From Bacteroidota bacterium (GTDB taxonomy: Bacteria; Bacteroidota; Bacteroidia; Bacteroidales; VadinHA17), in the NCBI GenBank assembly GCA_025350595.1, contig JANXXP010000091.1:1-52680 (forward strand): DNA of 52,680 nt. Reading direction: 5' to 3'. The position numbers and the translations under genes were made by a program. Each line of letters opens with the position of its first letter. The stretch's first letter is position 1. The notes beneath the pieces were generated by a model that saw nothing but the letters and a program-made list of their open reading frames with translations, made no database searches and was not told the origin of the DNA. Shown here in pieces: positions 1 to 9,433 of this stretch.

Positions 1-60
1 GCTTTTTGCAAGTTAAGCATTGATGATCTGGAAATTAAGAGCTGGGAGGAGTATAAATAA
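1..60 (+). CDS. Possible 3' end of a truncated CDS
   Basis: Frame 1 is open from the first base for 19 codons and stops with TAA at 58-60; the last residues read KSWEEYK. The upstream part lies outside the window, so no product can be named. A run of 19 open codons is weak evidence by itself. It is supported only by its orientation, the same as the following genes, and by the simple repeats that begin directly after the stop as expected for intergenic DNA. Confidence 0.35.
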   Translation, partial: AFCKLSIDDLEIKSWEEYK

Positions 61-61
61 A

Positions 62-117
62 GACAAAAGACAAAAGACAAAAGACAAAAGTAAAAAGTAA
101 AAAGTAAAAAGATAAAA
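62..117. repeat. Tandem 7-bp repeat, 8 units
   Basis: Eight consecutive 7-bp units: four GACAAAA, three GTAAAAA and one GATAAAA. The block lies between the possible CDS stop at 60 and the acetyltransferase start at 217. Units drift by one or two bases in runs, which suggests slippage followed by local homogenisation. No function is apparent. Confidence 0.85.
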
Positions 118-125
118 GGTAAGAA

Positions 126-205
126 CTGCAAGACCGCAAGACTGCAAGACTGCAAGACCGCAAGACCGCAGGACAGTCAGACAGTCAAACAGTCAGACAG
201 TCAGA
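126..205. repeat. Tandem 8-bp repeat, 10 units
   Basis: Ten consecutive 8-bp units: CTGCAAGA/CCGCAAGA variants (five), CCGCAGGA, then four CAGTCAGA-type units. It runs to within 12 bases of the acetyltransferase ATG, so the 5' untranslated region and ribosome-binding region of that gene lie in or beside repeat DNA. Copy-number change could alter its expression; this is inference only. Confidence 0.85.
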
Positions 206-216
206 TATATAGATAT

Positions 217-666
217 ATGATTAAAATACGAAAAGCAACCCCGTCCGATGCTCCGGTAATTATTGATTTCCAGCAGAAAATGGCATGGGAAACAGAAGAG
301 CTGACACTGGAACTGGCAATTGTTTCCAAAGGAGTGAATACCGTTTTCACAACTCCTTCCAGAGGGCAGTACTGGGTTGCTGAAGAGAAAGGAATTATTG
401 TTGCCTCATTACTAATAACCTACGAATGGAGCGACTGGAGAAATTCAGATGTATGGTGGTTTCAATCAGTATATGTTCTGCCTGAGTGTAGGAGAACCGG
501 TATTTTCAGATCGATGTACAACTTCATCAAGGACGAGGCTGATAAACAGAATGTTGCAGGACTGCGCCTGTATGTAGAGACGAATAATTCAAGGGCTCAG
601 AAAACCTATGAAGCTCTTGGTATGAGAAGCGAACACTACACAATGTATGAATGGCTGAAGGATTAA
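217..666 (+). CDS. GNAT family N-acetyltransferase
   Basis: A 149-residue single-domain protein of the GCN5-related acetyltransferase fold, which transfers an acetyl group from acetyl-CoA to an amine. The N-terminus IRKATPSDAP is the usual first strand and helix. The acetyl-CoA loop is represented by LPECRRTGIFRSM (about residues 87-99), a variant of R/QxxGxG/A. The C-terminal NNSRAQKTYEALGM is the conserved helix before the last strands. It is cytoplasmic and the substrate is unknown. The ATG at 217 follows TATATAG directly, with no clear Shine-Dalgarno sequence, and the 8-bp repeat block ends just upstream. The stop is 3 bp from the glycosyltransferase start, so the two are probably co-transcribed. 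Confidence 0.9.
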   Translation: MIKIRKATPSDAPVIIDFQQKMAWETEELTLELAIVSKGVNTVFTTPSRGQYWVAEEKGIIVASLLITYEWSDWRNSDVWWFQSVYVLPECRRTGIFRSMYNFIKDEADKQNVAGLRLYVETNNSRAQKTYEALGMRSEHYTMYEWLKD

Positions 667-669
667 GCT

Positions 670-1755
670 ATGCAATGGCTTACTGTTATACTGATCCTCC
701 CCTATATTTACTTTCTTCTAAAGATATACAGAAGTCTTCTGGCAATAAAGCCTTTTGGCACAGTACCCGTTCCATCAATATTTGTTTCAGTTGTTGTAGC
801 CAGCCATAACGAAGAAGAAAATCTTCCTCTGCTTCTTAGAAGTTTAGGCGCTCAAAATTATCCTGATGAGTTGTTTCAGGTTATAATAGTGAATGATAAT
901 TCAACTGACAAAACATTTGAAACAGCTACAGATTTTTGCGACATCAAAAACTTAGTTGTGATTAATAATAAAGGGACAGGGAAAAAACAGGCTATCAAAA
1001 CCGGAATAGAAGCATCAACAGGAAAGCTTATTATCACCACCGATGCAGATTGCCAAATGGGTGAAAGATGGATTTCAACAATAGCAGCCTTTTATGCAGA
1101 ACAAAAACCTGATATGATTATCTGTCCTGTTCAGTTTGAAACAAGACCAGGATTTTTCGGCAGGTTTCAGGAGCTGGAATTTTTGAGTCTACAGGGAATT
1201 ACAGCAGGCTCAGTTCAGTGCAAGAAAGCCTCTATGTGTAATGGAGCAAACCTGTCTTTTACCAGAGAGGCTTACCTTAATAATTCAGAAAATCTGCACA
1301 ATGAAATTTATTCAGGTGATGATGTATTTCTCCTGCATAGCCTGAAGAAGAATCATTCTCCTATTTTGTGGCTCGAATCTCCTGACACAATTGTTACAAC
1401 GAAGTCATCGACAACAATCGGCTCGTTTTTGAAACAGAGAAGAAGATGGATTTCAAAAGGGAAAGCATATACCGATAGCTTTACTATTCTTTTAGGGATT
1501 GTAACATTTCTTGCAATTATTGTACAGGCATCACTTCTGGTCAATGGAATCTTTTACCCGCAGTCCTTATGGATTTTTCTGACTGTTTTTCTTCTGAAAT
1601 CTGTACCTGATTTTTTAATTCTTAGTAATACGGCAAAGAGATATGGAAAAAGAGAGCTCCTGAACTGGTTTATTCCATCACAGATTGTTTATCCATTTTA
1701 TGTTTTGAGTGTGGTTTGTTATTCTTTGATATCAAATTTTAAACAGCAAAATTAG
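670..1755 (+). CDS. Membrane-bound family 2 glycosyltransferase
   Basis: A 361-residue GT2 enzyme with a membrane helix at about residues 3-22, a cytoplasmic GT-A domain, and two or three hydrophobic helices after about residue 270. Visible motifs are VVVASHNEEENL (nucleotide-sugar binding start), VNDNSTD, TTDADC (DxD-type metal site, about 125-127), GDDVFL and QRRRW (the QxxRW-like acceptor site). It resembles processive or lipid-linked glycosyltransferases of the cell envelope; the sugar and acceptor cannot be told. It starts 3 bp after the acetyltransferase. An acetyltransferase beside a glycosyltransferase fits envelope glycan or lipid modification, but this is inferred from position. Confidence 0.88.
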   Translation: MQWLTVILILPYIYFLLKIYRSLLAIKPFGTVPVPSIFVSVVVASHNEEENLPLLLRSLGAQNYPDELFQVIIVNDNSTDKTFETATDFCDIKNLVVINNKGTGKKQAIKTGIEASTGKLIITTDADCQMGERWISTIAAFYAEQKPDMIICPVQFETRPGFFGRFQELEFLSLQGITAGSVQCKKASMCNGANLSFTREAYLNNSENLHNEIYSGDDVFLLHSLKKNHSPILWLESPDTIVTTKSSTTIGSFLKQRRRWISKGKAYTDSFTILLGIVTFLAIIVQASLLVNGIFYPQSLWIFLTVFLLKSVPDFLILSNTAKRYGKRELLNWFIPSQIVYPFYVLSVVCYSLISNFKQQN

Positions 1756-1833
1756 CTGCAAGGACAAATTTTTAATACTATCCTTATTAAATTATATCAC
1801 TGTCCTAAATTTGGGGTACATTATAATAGACCA

Positions 1834-4014
1834 CTAGTTCCCCATCTCAGAAAGGAATTTAATCCTGATCAATCTGATTTCTTCCTCTTCGAATTCATTA
1901 CCGAGCTCTTTTATTGCCACATCAAGTGAATCAGTTTCAGCTTCTTCCCGAAAATAGGAGTAAATATCATGCTGACGCTCCTCATCAATTGTCCTGTTGA
2001 TATAATAATCGAGGTTTATCCGGGTTCCGGAATGAACTATTGCTTCAATCTCTGAGATCAATTCCCCCATTTCCATTCCTTTAGCGTCGGCAATATCTTC
2101 AAGGGGCCGTTTAGCGTCAATACTCTGAATTATATAAACCTTTATCCCCGATTTATTGACAACCGATTTTACAACCATGTCGAGTGGCCTTATAATCTCT
2201 TTTTCCTCAACATAAGTCTTAATAAGCTCAATAAATTCTTCTCCGTATCGTTGCGCCTTTCCTGCTCCAACCCCTGATATATTCTGAAGCTCGTCGATTG
2301 TTATGGGATATTGGATAGCCATATCTTCAAGGGAAGGATCCTGAAAAATGACAAATGGAGGAACGTCCTTCTGTTTCGAAATCTTCTTCCTCAAGTCTTT
2401 AAGTATACTGAAAAGCTCTTCATCAACTGCAGATGTTCTTGCTCCGAAAGCATTTTCCTCATCAGTGGTATCAGCATAATCGTGATCTTCGGCAAGCATA
2501 AACGAAACGGGGTTTTCGATAAACTCCATTCCTTTTTGTGTCAGTTTAAGCAGGCCATAGTTCTCAATATCCTTTGTGAGGAACTTAGCAATAAGAGCCT
2601 GCCTTATAACCATGTTCCAGAATTTTTCATCCTTATCTTCTCCTAATCCGAAGAATTCCAGTTTATGATGCTTATACGATTTAATTGCTGCTGTAACTTT
2701 TCCTGAAAGGATATTGGCAATATGATCAGCTTTAAATTTTTCCTTAACTAAAAGAATCGTTTCTAAAACGTTTACAACAGCGTCATTACCTTCAAATTGC
2801 GCTTTTGGATGGAGACAATTATCACAGGCTTCACAGTTATCTTTCAGGTACTCTTCACCAAAATAATGAAGGAGGAGCTTTCTCCGGCACACTGAAGATT
2901 CAGCATATGATACTGTCTCAAGTAAGAGTTGCTTTCCTATCTCCTGTTCAGCAATCGGTTTCCCGTGCATAAACTTTTCGAGTTTCAGGATATCATTATA
3001 ACTATAGTAAGCTATGCAGTTCCCTTCACCCCCGTCGCGTCCGGCTCTTCCGGTTTCCTGGTAATAACCTTCCAGGCTTTTTGGAATATCATAATGAATT
3101 ACAAATCTCACATCGGGTTTGTCAATTCCCATCCCAAAAGCTATAGTGGCAACTATTATATCAGCATCCTCCATCAGGAATTTGTCCTGATTCAAAGTAC
3201 GGGTAGCTGAATCCATTCCTGCATGGTATGGAAGCGCTTTAATCCCATTAACTTTAAGTACTTCAGCAATCTCCTCAACTTTCTTACGGCTCAAACAATA
3301 AATAATCCCGGATTTCCCGATGTTATTCTTAATATATTTTATAATCTCCTTTGTGACATCCTGTTTCGATTTAATCTCGTAATAGAGGTTTGGTCTGTTG
3401 AATGACGATTTAAAAATATCGGCTTCGAGGATTCCCAGGTTTTTCTGAATATCGTGCTGAACTTTTGGGGTGGCAGTTGCTGTAAGGGCAATAATCGGGG
3501 CTCTTCCGATTGTGTCAACAATTGGTCTTATCCTCCTGTACTCCGGTCTGAAATCATGGCCCCATTCTGATATACAATGCGCCTCGTCGATAGCATAAAA
3601 AGAAATCTCTATGCCTTTCAGAAATTCAATATTTTCTTCTTTTGTGAGAGATTCCGGAGCAACATAAAGCAGTTTCGCTTTTCCAGATAATACATCCTTT
3701 TTGACTCTGGCTATCTCAGTTTTTGTAAGAGATGAATTCAGGAAGTGGGCTACCCCATCATCGGTACTGAAGTTCCTCATTGCATCTACCTGGTTTTTCA
3801 TAAGGGCAATAAGGGGAGAAATGATAATTGCTGTTCCTTTCTTCATAACAGCCGGTAACTGGTAACAAAGAGACTTCCCTCCTCCGGTTGGCATAAGCAC
3901 AAACGTATCTCTGCCAGCCAGAACATTCTTTATAATTGGCTCCTGGTTACCCTTAAAAGTATCAAAACCAAAATACTTTTTTAAGTAATCATGTATTGTA
4001 GAATTATTCAACAT
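1834..4014 (-). CDS. recQ: ATP-dependent DNA helicase RecQ
   Basis: A 726-residue superfamily 2 3'-5' helicase that unwinds recombination and stalled-fork intermediates. Motif I is MPTGGGKS (41-48), motif II is DEAHCISEWGHDFRPEY (from 143), and motif VI shows QETGRAGRDG. The RecQ zinc-binding cysteines are in CRRKLLLHYFGE and CEACDNC. A winged-helix RQC region follows, then an HRDC domain (LQNISGVGAGKAQRYGEEF) and a further C-terminal helical region of about 100 residues, as in Bacteroidota RecQ proteins, making it longer than E. coli RecQ (about 610). It is convergent with the glycosyltransferase and divergent from tatC, with its own AT-rich upstream region. Confidence 0.97.
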   Translation of the reverse strand: MLNNSTIHDYLKKYFGFDTFKGNQEPIIKNVLAGRDTFVLMPTGGGKSLCYQLPAVMKKGTAIIISPLIALMKNQVDAMRNFSTDDGVAHFLNSSLTKTEIARVKKDVLSGKAKLLYVAPESLTKEENIEFLKGIEISFYAIDEAHCISEWGHDFRPEYRRIRPIVDTIGRAPIIALTATATPKVQHDIQKNLGILEADIFKSSFNRPNLYYEIKSKQDVTKEIIKYIKNNIGKSGIIYCLSRKKVEEIAEVLKVNGIKALPYHAGMDSATRTLNQDKFLMEDADIIVATIAFGMGIDKPDVRFVIHYDIPKSLEGYYQETGRAGRDGGEGNCIAYYSYNDILKLEKFMHGKPIAEQEIGKQLLLETVSYAESSVCRRKLLLHYFGEEYLKDNCEACDNCLHPKAQFEGNDAVVNVLETILLVKEKFKADHIANILSGKVTAAIKSYKHHKLEFFGLGEDKDEKFWNMVIRQALIAKFLTKDIENYGLLKLTQKGMEFIENPVSFMLAEDHDYADTTDEENAFGARTSAVDEELFSILKDLRKKISKQKDVPPFVIFQDPSLEDMAIQYPITIDELQNISGVGAGKAQRYGEEFIELIKTYVEEKEIIRPLDMVVKSVVNKSGIKVYIIQSIDAKRPLEDIADAKGMEMGELISEIEAIVHSGTRINLDYYINRTIDEERQHDIYSYFREEAETDSLDVAIKELGNEFEEEEIRLIRIKFLSEMGN

Positions 4015-4239
4015 ACTTTCCCCTGCTCGTGAAATTGAAAAACTGCAAAAAGTTGATTTTACAGTTTATATAAAGTTAATAAATTTCCATATCAAATAAT
4101 AATTTTATTATATTTTTAACAAAAAAGATCCCGCTGGATTAGTTTGAAGAATTTTTCAGGTAGTTTGATTTCTTATTGTTTTGAGAAAAAGAATTGTCAT
4201 CTTTACAGGCTAATTTTAAAATAATTTATTTAAAAGCTC

Positions 4240-5115
4240 ATGGCATTATTTAGTAAAAAGAGGAAGAAGGGGGAAAAAGAGATGTCATTTCTTCAGCATC
4301 TCGAGGAGTTAAGGTGGCATATAATCCGATCAATATTAGCCATTGTGTTCTTTATGATACTTGCATTTATTTTTAAAAACTTCCTGTTCGATCATGTGAT
4401 CCTTGCCCCGAAAAACCCGGCTTTCTTTACAAACAGGTTGTTATGTCATCTTGGAGAGGTTCTTAACACTCCGGCATTATGCATCAATACAAAGCCACTG
4501 AATCTTATAAATATAAATATGTCCGGTCAGCTTACGACCCACTTTGCTGTCGCAATGGTTGCAGGATTGATCCTTGCCTTCCCTGTAGTGCTCTGGGAGT
4601 TCTGGAAATTCTTCAGGCCTGCACTTAAGCCTAAAGAAGCCAAATATGCACAGGGAACAGTATTTGCTGCTTCAGGGCTCTTCTTTATCGGAGTACTTTT
4701 CGGATATTTTATGCTTTCTCCATTGTCAATTCATTTTCTAAGCACCTACGAAATCAGCGCCGAAGTTACAAATCAGATCAATATAAGGTCATATATTAGT
4801 ACCCTTTCATCGATAGTTCTTGCCACCGGGCTTATTTTTGAACTGCCGATTATAACATTCTTCCTTACAAAGGTTGGCCTGATAACTCCAACCTTTATGA
4901 GAAAATACAGAAAACATGCGATAGTGCTCATATTTATTATTGCAGCTATTATCACTCCTCCTGATGTCTTTTCACAAACACTTGTAGCTATACCTCTTCT
5001 GCTTCTTTATGAAGTAAGTATTTTTATATCTTCAGGTGTTATGAAACAAAAAGAAAAAGACCGGGAAGAGTTCTTTAAGGATGACGATGAAAAAACTGAA
5101 ACTGCTACTTCATAG
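4240..5115 (+). CDS. tatC: Sec-independent translocase subunit TatC
   Basis: A 291-residue polytopic inner-membrane protein, the receptor of the twin-arginine pathway that recognises RR signal peptides and exports folded cofactor proteins. [18 protein letters not shown] is the hallmark N-terminal motif before the first helix. Further helices are seen at [46 protein letters not shown] and [20 protein letters not shown]. The periplasmic loop after helix 1 is long ([11 protein letters not shown] onwards), as in Bacteroidota. A charged tail ends the protein. lptB starts 8 bp downstream, so they form one unit. A likely client within the window is the iron-sulfur protein at 45489-46352. Confidence 0.97.
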   Translation: MALFSKKRKKGEKEMSFLQHLEELRWHIIRSILAIVFFMILAFIFKNFLFDHVILAPKNPAFFTNRLLCHLGEVLNTPALCINTKPLNLININMSGQLTTHFAVAMVAGLILAFPVVLWEFWKFFRPALKPKEAKYAQGTVFAASGLFFIGVLFGYFMLSPLSIHFLSTYEISAEVTNQINIRSYISTLSSIVLATGLIFELPIITFFLTKVGLITPTFMRKYRKHAIVLIFIIAAIITPPDVFSQTLVAIPLLLLYEVSIFISSGVMKQKEKDREEFFKDDDEKTETATS

Positions 5116-5123
5116 TAACTTAC

Positions 5124-5849
5124 ATGAAACTTTACACTGAAAATCTTGTAAAAAAGTATCGGAACAGGACAGTTGTAGATCATGTTTCGGTGGAGGTTGA
5201 ACAGGGAGAAATTGTAGGATTACTTGGACCAAACGGAGCAGGAAAGACTACAAGCTTTTACATGATCGTTGGTTTAATTAAACCCCGTGAGGGAAAAATA
5301 TTTCTGGATGATCAGGAAATTACCTCTCTCCCTGTATATAAACGAGCAAGACTTGGTATAGGATATCTTGCACAGGAAGCTTCTGTATTCAGAAATTTGT
5401 CGGTAGAGGATAACATAAAAGCAGTTCTTGAGATGTCAGGATTTCCTAAAGATGAACAGAAAGAAAGGCTTGAGACTCTCCTCGGTGAATTCGGACTTAA
5501 CAGAATAAGACAGAGCAAAGGGATTCAGCTATCGGGTGGAGAAAGAAGACGAACTGAGATAGCAAGGGCTCTTGCCCTTAAACCTAAGTTCATCTTGCTT
5601 GACGAACCATTTGCAGGAGTTGATCCTATTGCAGTTGAGGATATACAGGAAATTGTTTCGAAGTTAAGGGAGAAAAAAATCGGAATTCTGATAACCGATC
5701 ACAATGTTCATGAGACACTTTCCATAACAGATCGGGCCTATCTTCTTTTCGAAGGAAAAATACTTATGTCAGGCACATCATCACAACTTGCTGAAGATGA
5801 GCACGTAAGAAAAGTTTATCTTGGAAAAAACTTTGAATTAAGAAGGTAA
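5124..5849 (+). CDS. lptB: LPS export ABC transporter ATPase LptB
   Basis: A 241-residue ABC ATPase that powers extraction of lipopolysaccharide from the inner membrane with LptF/LptG. It has Walker [11 protein letters not shown], a Q-loop in [18 protein letters not shown], the signature [15 protein letters not shown], Walker [14 protein letters not shown] and the switch histidine in LITDHNVHE. The ASVFR..SVEDNI region and the length match LptB rather than LivF/LivG. There is no membrane segment, as expected for a cytoplasmic ATPase. It follows tatC by 8 bp. The next feature is a separate promoter and tRNA gene. Confidence 0.93.
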   Translation: MKLYTENLVKKYRNRTVVDHVSVEVEQGEIVGLLGPNGAGKTTSFYMIVGLIKPREGKIFLDDQEITSLPVYKRARLGIGYLAQEASVFRNLSVEDNIKAVLEMSGFPKDEQKERLETLLGEFGLNRIRQSKGIQLSGGERRRTEIARALALKPKFILLDEPFAGVDPIAVEDIQEIVSKLREKKIGILITDHNVHETLSITDRAYLLFEGKILMSGTSSQLAEDEHVRKVYLGKNFELRR

Positions 5850-5858
5850 CACAATCAA

Positions 5859-5889
5859 TTTGTTTTGATAAGAATTTATTATACTTTTG
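5859..5889 (+). promoter_or_regulatory. Bacteroidota-type promoter of tRNA-Leu
   Basis: TTTG at 5859-5862 (-33 element), a 19-bp spacer, then TACTTTTG at 5882-5889, an exact fit to the TAnnTTTG -7 element. Initiation would fall near 5896, about 9 bases before the tRNA 5' end. Confidence 0.75.
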
Positions 5890-5904
5890 CGGAGAATTTT
5901 ATTC

Positions 5905-5986
5905 GCGGATGTGTCGTAATTGGTAGCCGAGCAAGACTTAGGATCTTGTGCCGTAAGGCGTGGGGGTTCGAGTCCCTTCATCCGCA
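5905..5986 (+). tRNA. tRNA-Leu (anticodon UAG)
   Basis: An 82-nt class II tRNA. The acceptor stem GCGGATG pairs with CATCCGC and the discriminator base is A. The anticodon stem CAAGA/TCTTG encloses the loop CTTAGGA with anticodon TAG at 5939-5941. It has a long variable arm (TGCCGTAAGGCG) and a T-arm GGGGG-TTCGAGT-CCCTT with two G-U pairs. The 3' CCA is not encoded. The ORF-track entry 5865-6050 crosses it and is not a gene. Confidence 0.96.
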
Positions 5987-5995
5987 CAAAATGAC

Positions 5996-6037
5996 AAACC
6001 GCCGTAACCTCTTTAATAGTGCGTTTTGGCGGTTTTT
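5996..6037 (+). terminator. Rho-independent terminator after tRNA-Leu
   Basis: AAACCGCC (5996-6003) pairs with GGCGGTTT (6028-6035) across a 24-nt loop and is followed by further T residues. It lies 9 bases past the tRNA 3' end and before the trigger factor gene. Confidence 0.65.
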
Positions 6038-6062
6038 AACTATGCAATAAACAAGAATAAAA

Positions 6063-7412
6063 ATGAATATTTCAAGAGAAAACACCGACGATCTGAATGC
6101 AGTATTGACAGTAAAGATCGATAAAGCAGATTATGAAGAAAAAGTTGAAACTTTATTGAAAGATTACAGGAAAAAAGCTTCAATAAAAGGGTTTCGTCCG
6201 GGAATGGTTCCAATAGGACTTGTAAAAAAAATGTATGGAAGAGCCATACAGATTGATGAAATCAATAAAATAGTTACAGAAAACATCCAGAAATATATTA
6301 CTGACGAGAAACTGGAAATCCTAGGCGATCCTCTGCCAAAAACAGATGAGCAGCAGCTGATTGATTTTGATACCCAGGAAGACTTTTCTTTCTCATTTGA
6401 ACTTGGCCTCGCTCCTGTTATTGATCTTAAACTGACTAAAAAGAATAAAGTTAACCAGTATGAGATTATCATCGATGAAAAGATGAAAAACGATTACGTT
6501 TCAAATTATACCCGCAGGTATGGTGATCTGAGAAAAGCTGAAGCCACTGAGGGGAAAGATGTGATTAAAGGTAAAATAGAAGCTATCGACAATAAGGGCA
6601 ATATTATAGCCGGGGGCCCTTCATCTGATGATACCTCTCTGGGTATTGATATAATTAAAGATGAAAAAATAAAGGAACACTTTATAGGTAAAAATCTGAA
6701 TGACACTATAGATTTCGACATTAAAAAAGCTTTCCCTAATGATACTGAAATAGCAGGTATCCTGCACATAAAGAAGGAAGAAGTTGCAGGCCTGGAGGAA
6801 AATTTCAGATTTACTATTCATGATATAAGCCGTTTCCATCCGTCTGAAGTCGGAAAAGAACTCTTCGACAAAATATATGGAGAAGGTGTTGTGAAGTCGG
6901 AAGAAGAATTCTTGAAAAAGATTGAAGAAGAAATTGCTATCAACTTAAAACGCGAGAGTGAGTTTAAACTGATGCTTGATATTAAAAACCTGGCTATCGA
7001 AAAAACTGATTTCCAGCTTCCTGAAGAGTTCCTTAAAAAATGGCTTCTGAAAGTTAATGAGAATACCACAATTGAGCAGATCGATAAAGAATTCGACAGC
7101 TTTAAAAAAGACCTGAAATGGCAGCTTATCAGAAACAAGGTTGCCCGTGAAAACGAAGTAAAGATCACCGAGGAAGAGCTGCTGAAAGAAGCTGAAAACA
7201 TAACAAGATATCAGTTCCAGCAGTACGGGCTATTTTATGCCACCGATGAACAGATAAGCAACTATGCAAAAGAAACTCTCAAAAAGGAAGAAGATGCAAA
7301 AAGGATAGCTGATAAAATTCTGGAAGAAAAAGTTACCTTACTAATGAAAGAACTTGTGAAACTTGAAGAAAAGAGTGTCACAGTTGAGGAATTCAATAAG
7401 CTTTTTGAATAA
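6063..7412 (+). CDS. tig: Trigger factor (ribosome-associated chaperone)
   Basis: A 449-residue protein matching trigger factor length. It binds ribosomal protein L23 and shields nascent chains. The ribosome-binding tail is recognisable in the N-terminal domain as KASIKGFRPGMVP, equivalent to the GFRxGxxP signature (about residues 38-50). The middle PPIase-like region is diverged, as is common in Bacteroidota. The long C-terminal part is helical and charged (EITEEELLKEA, EEKVTLLMKELVKLEEKSVTVEEF). It sits just upstream of clpP-clpX, the same tig-clpP-clpX order seen in many bacteria, which supports the call. The ATG at 6063 follows an AT-rich leader. Confidence 0.95.
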   Translation: MNISRENTDDLNAVLTVKIDKADYEEKVETLLKDYRKKASIKGFRPGMVPIGLVKKMYGRAIQIDEINKIVTENIQKYITDEKLEILGDPLPKTDEQQLIDFDTQEDFSFSFELGLAPVIDLKLTKKNKVNQYEIIIDEKMKNDYVSNYTRRYGDLRKAEATEGKDVIKGKIEAIDNKGNIIAGGPSSDDTSLGIDIIKDEKIKEHFIGKNLNDTIDFDIKKAFPNDTEIAGILHIKKEEVAGLEENFRFTIHDISRFHPSEVGKELFDKIYGEGVVKSEEEFLKKIEEEIAINLKRESEFKLMLDIKNLAIEKTDFQLPEEFLKKWLLKVNENTTIEQIDKEFDSFKKDLKWQLIRNKVARENEVKITEEELLKEAENITRYQFQQYGLFYATDEQISNYAKETLKKEEDAKRIADKILEEKVTLLMKELVKLEEKSVTVEEFNKLFE

Positions 7413-7422
7413 CAGTCAACAC

Positions 7423-7456
7423 GTTGCGATGATTAATTTTAATTTCACTATCTTTG
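7423..7456 (+). promoter_or_regulatory. Promoter of clpP-clpX
   Basis: TATCTTTG at 7449-7456 fits the -7 consensus TAnnTTTG. A partial -33 element GTTG lies at 7423-7426 with a 22-bp spacer. The clpP ATG is 25 bp downstream of the -7 box. Confidence 0.55.
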
Positions 7457-7481
7457 TCAGTTAATTTTTAATACTGTAAAT

Positions 7482-8159
7482 ATGAGTATGCTTGACGATT
7501 TTGGTAAGTACGCAAAAAGTAAACGCGGAATCAGTAGTCTGAATCTGCACAGGTACACTTCCGTACATAATAGCTATATATCCCCGACAATTATTGAAGA
7601 ACGTCAGTTGAATATTGCTTCAATGGATGTTTTTTCACGTCTGATGATGGACAGGATAATTTTCCTTGGATTGCCTATTGATGATTATGTTGCTAATATT
7701 ATACAGGCTCAGTTGCTTTATCTCGATTCATCTGATCCCGGAAAAGATATTCAGATATATTTCAACACCCCGGGCGGATCAGTTAATGCTGGTCTCGGTA
7801 TATATGATACAATGCAATATATTTCTTCGGACATTTCCACCATCTGTACCGGAATGGCAGCCTCAATGGGAGCCGTTCTGCTTACAGCCGGGAAAAAAGG
7901 CAAAAGATCAGCTCTGAAGCACTCAAGGATAATGATTCACCAGCCCATGGGTGGAGCTGAAGGACAGGCTTCTGATATTGAAATTACAGTTCGTGAAATT
8001 GTTAAACTCAAGAGAGAACTTTACGAGATAATTGCCCTCCATTCAGGAAATTCCATTGAAAAAGTTGAGAAGGATTCCGACAGAGATTACTGGATGACAT
8101 CTCAGGAAGCGAAAGACTATGGAATGATTGATGAAATACTCATGAAAACTCAAAAATAG
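7482..8159 (+). CDS. clpP: ATP-dependent Clp protease proteolytic subunit
   Basis: A 225-residue serine peptidase (S14) that forms the tetradecameric chamber of ClpXP. The catalytic serine is in GMAASMG (S128), the histidine in MIHQPMGG (H153), and the aspartate about 49 residues later (D202, SDRDYW). [18 protein letters not shown] is the conserved glycine-rich strand of the oxyanion region. The first 30 or so residues are longer than the mature E. coli form and probably include a propeptide or Bacteroidota-type N-terminal extension. clpX starts 5 bp after the stop, so both are translated from one mRNA. Confidence 0.97.
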   Translation: MSMLDDFGKYAKSKRGISSLNLHRYTSVHNSYISPTIIEERQLNIASMDVFSRLMMDRIIFLGLPIDDYVANIIQAQLLYLDSSDPGKDIQIYFNTPGGSVNAGLGIYDTMQYISSDISTICTGMAASMGAVLLTAGKKGKRSALKHSRIMIHQPMGGAEGQASDIEITVREIVKLKRELYEIIALHSGNSIEKVEKDSDRDYWMTSQEAKDYGMIDEILMKTQK

Positions 8160-8164
8160 GCTTA

Positions 8165-9379
8165 ATGGATAAATGTTCATTTTGCGGGAGAACAAAGAAA
8201 GAAGCGAACATGCTTATTGCAGGTCTCGAGGGTCATATCTGTGACCATTGTATCGAGCAGGCTCACAGCATAATGAAAGAAGAACTAGGCAGTAAAAAGA
8301 ATATTTCATTTGATTCAATCAATCTTCTTAAACCTTTAGAAATAAAAAAATTCCTCGATCAGTATGTTATTGGTCAGGATCAGGCAAAAAAAATAATCTC
8401 CGTAGCTGTTTACAACCACTACAAAAGATTGATGCAGAAAGCTGATTCAGAAGATATTGAAATAGAAAAATCGAATATTATTCTTGTAGGCGAAACAGGA
8501 ACAGGGAAAACACTCCTTGCAAGAACAGTTGCTAAAATGCTGCATGTCCCATTTACTATTGTCGATGCAACAGTTCTTACAGAAGCAGGTTATGTAGGTG
8601 AAGATATTGAAAGTCTGCTTACCAGGTTACTGCAAAATGCAGACTATGATGTTAAAGCAGCTGAAAAGGGTATTGTTTTTATTGATGAGATCGATAAAAT
8701 TGCCAGGAAAGGTGACAATCCCTCAATTACCCGCGATGTATCGGGCGAGGGTGTTCAACAGGGACTTCTGAAATTACTCGAAGGCTCAATAGTTAATGTA
8801 CCTCCACAGGGAGGACGAAAGCATCCTGAACAGAAGATGATACCTGTTGACACTAAAAATATTCTTTTTATCTGTGGTGGAGCTTTTGAAGGGATTCAGA
8901 AGAAGATCGCACAAAGACTAAATACACAAGTTGTTGGTTTTGGTGCTTCAAAAATAAGAGATAAAGTAGATAAGGATAACCTTCTTCAGTATATTGCCCC
9001 TCAGGATCTCAGAGCTTTCGGGCTAATCCCAGAAATAATCGGAAGATTACCGGTACTTTCACATCTCGATCCTCTTGACAAGGATGCACTCAGAGCTATA
9101 CTCACAGAACCGAAAAATGCACTCGTTAAACAGTATATCAAACTGTTTAAGATGGATAATATAGATCTCACTTTTGCAGATGGGGTCCTTGATTATATAG
9201 TGGACAAGGCAATTGAATTCAAACTAGGCGCAAGGGGACTCAGATCAATCTGCGAAGCCATAATGCTTGATGCCATGTTCGAAATGCCATCTGTTGAAAC
9301 AAATGATCTTGAAATAACAATCGACTACGCTGACAGGAAACTGGAAAGAATAAATCTAAAAGTTCTGAAAGCTTCATAA
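8165..9379 (+). CDS. clpX: ATP-dependent Clp protease unfoldase ClpX
   Basis: A 404-residue AAA+ unfoldase that feeds substrates to ClpP. The N-terminal zinc-binding domain has C4-x2-C7 and C26-x2-C29. Walker A is GETGTGKT, Walker B is [12 protein letters not shown], and the [23 protein letters not shown] block plus sensor 2 in [12 protein letters not shown] are typical of ClpX. The substrate pore loop is seen as AGYVGED. The ClpP-docking loop appears as GFGAS, a variant of IGF placed after the second AAA+ insertion. It is cytoplasmic and directly follows clpP. A strong terminator follows its stop. Confidence 0.97.
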   Translation: MDKCSFCGRTKKEANMLIAGLEGHICDHCIEQAHSIMKEELGSKKNISFDSINLLKPLEIKKFLDQYVIGQDQAKKIISVAVYNHYKRLMQKADSEDIEIEKSNIILVGETGTGKTLLARTVAKMLHVPFTIVDATVLTEAGYVGEDIESLLTRLLQNADYDVKAAEKGIVFIDEIDKIARKGDNPSITRDVSGEGVQQGLLKLLEGSIVNVPPQGGRKHPEQKMIPVDTKNILFICGGAFEGIQKKIAQRLNTQVVGFGASKIRDKVDKDNLLQYIAPQDLRAFGLIPEIIGRLPVLSHLDPLDKDALRAILTEPKNALVKQYIKLFKMDNIDLTFADGVLDYIVDKAIEFKLGARGLRSICEAIMLDAMFEMPSVETNDLEITIDYADRKLERINLKVLKAS

Positions 9380-9386
9380 ATAAAAA

Positions 9387-9411
9387 GGGGCCAAAACAAG
9401 CCCCTTTTTTT
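9387..9411 (+). terminator. Rho-independent terminator of clpP-clpX
   Basis: GGGGC (9387-9391), an 8-nt loop, GCCCC (9400-9404), then seven T residues, starting 8 bp after the clpX stop. The A-run before the stem could let it also act on the opposite strand for the lipoprotein gene that converges here. Confidence 0.9.
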
Positions 9412-9433
9412 CAACCTAACCTAACCTTATCAA

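Noticed and set aside
62-205. CRISPR-like repeat array
   Set aside because: Units are only 7-8 bp with no spacers, and no cas gene is nearby.
5865-6050. ORF of 61 aa across the tRNA-Leu gene
   Set aside because: It reads through a tRNA with complete stems and anticodon and has no protein-like composition.
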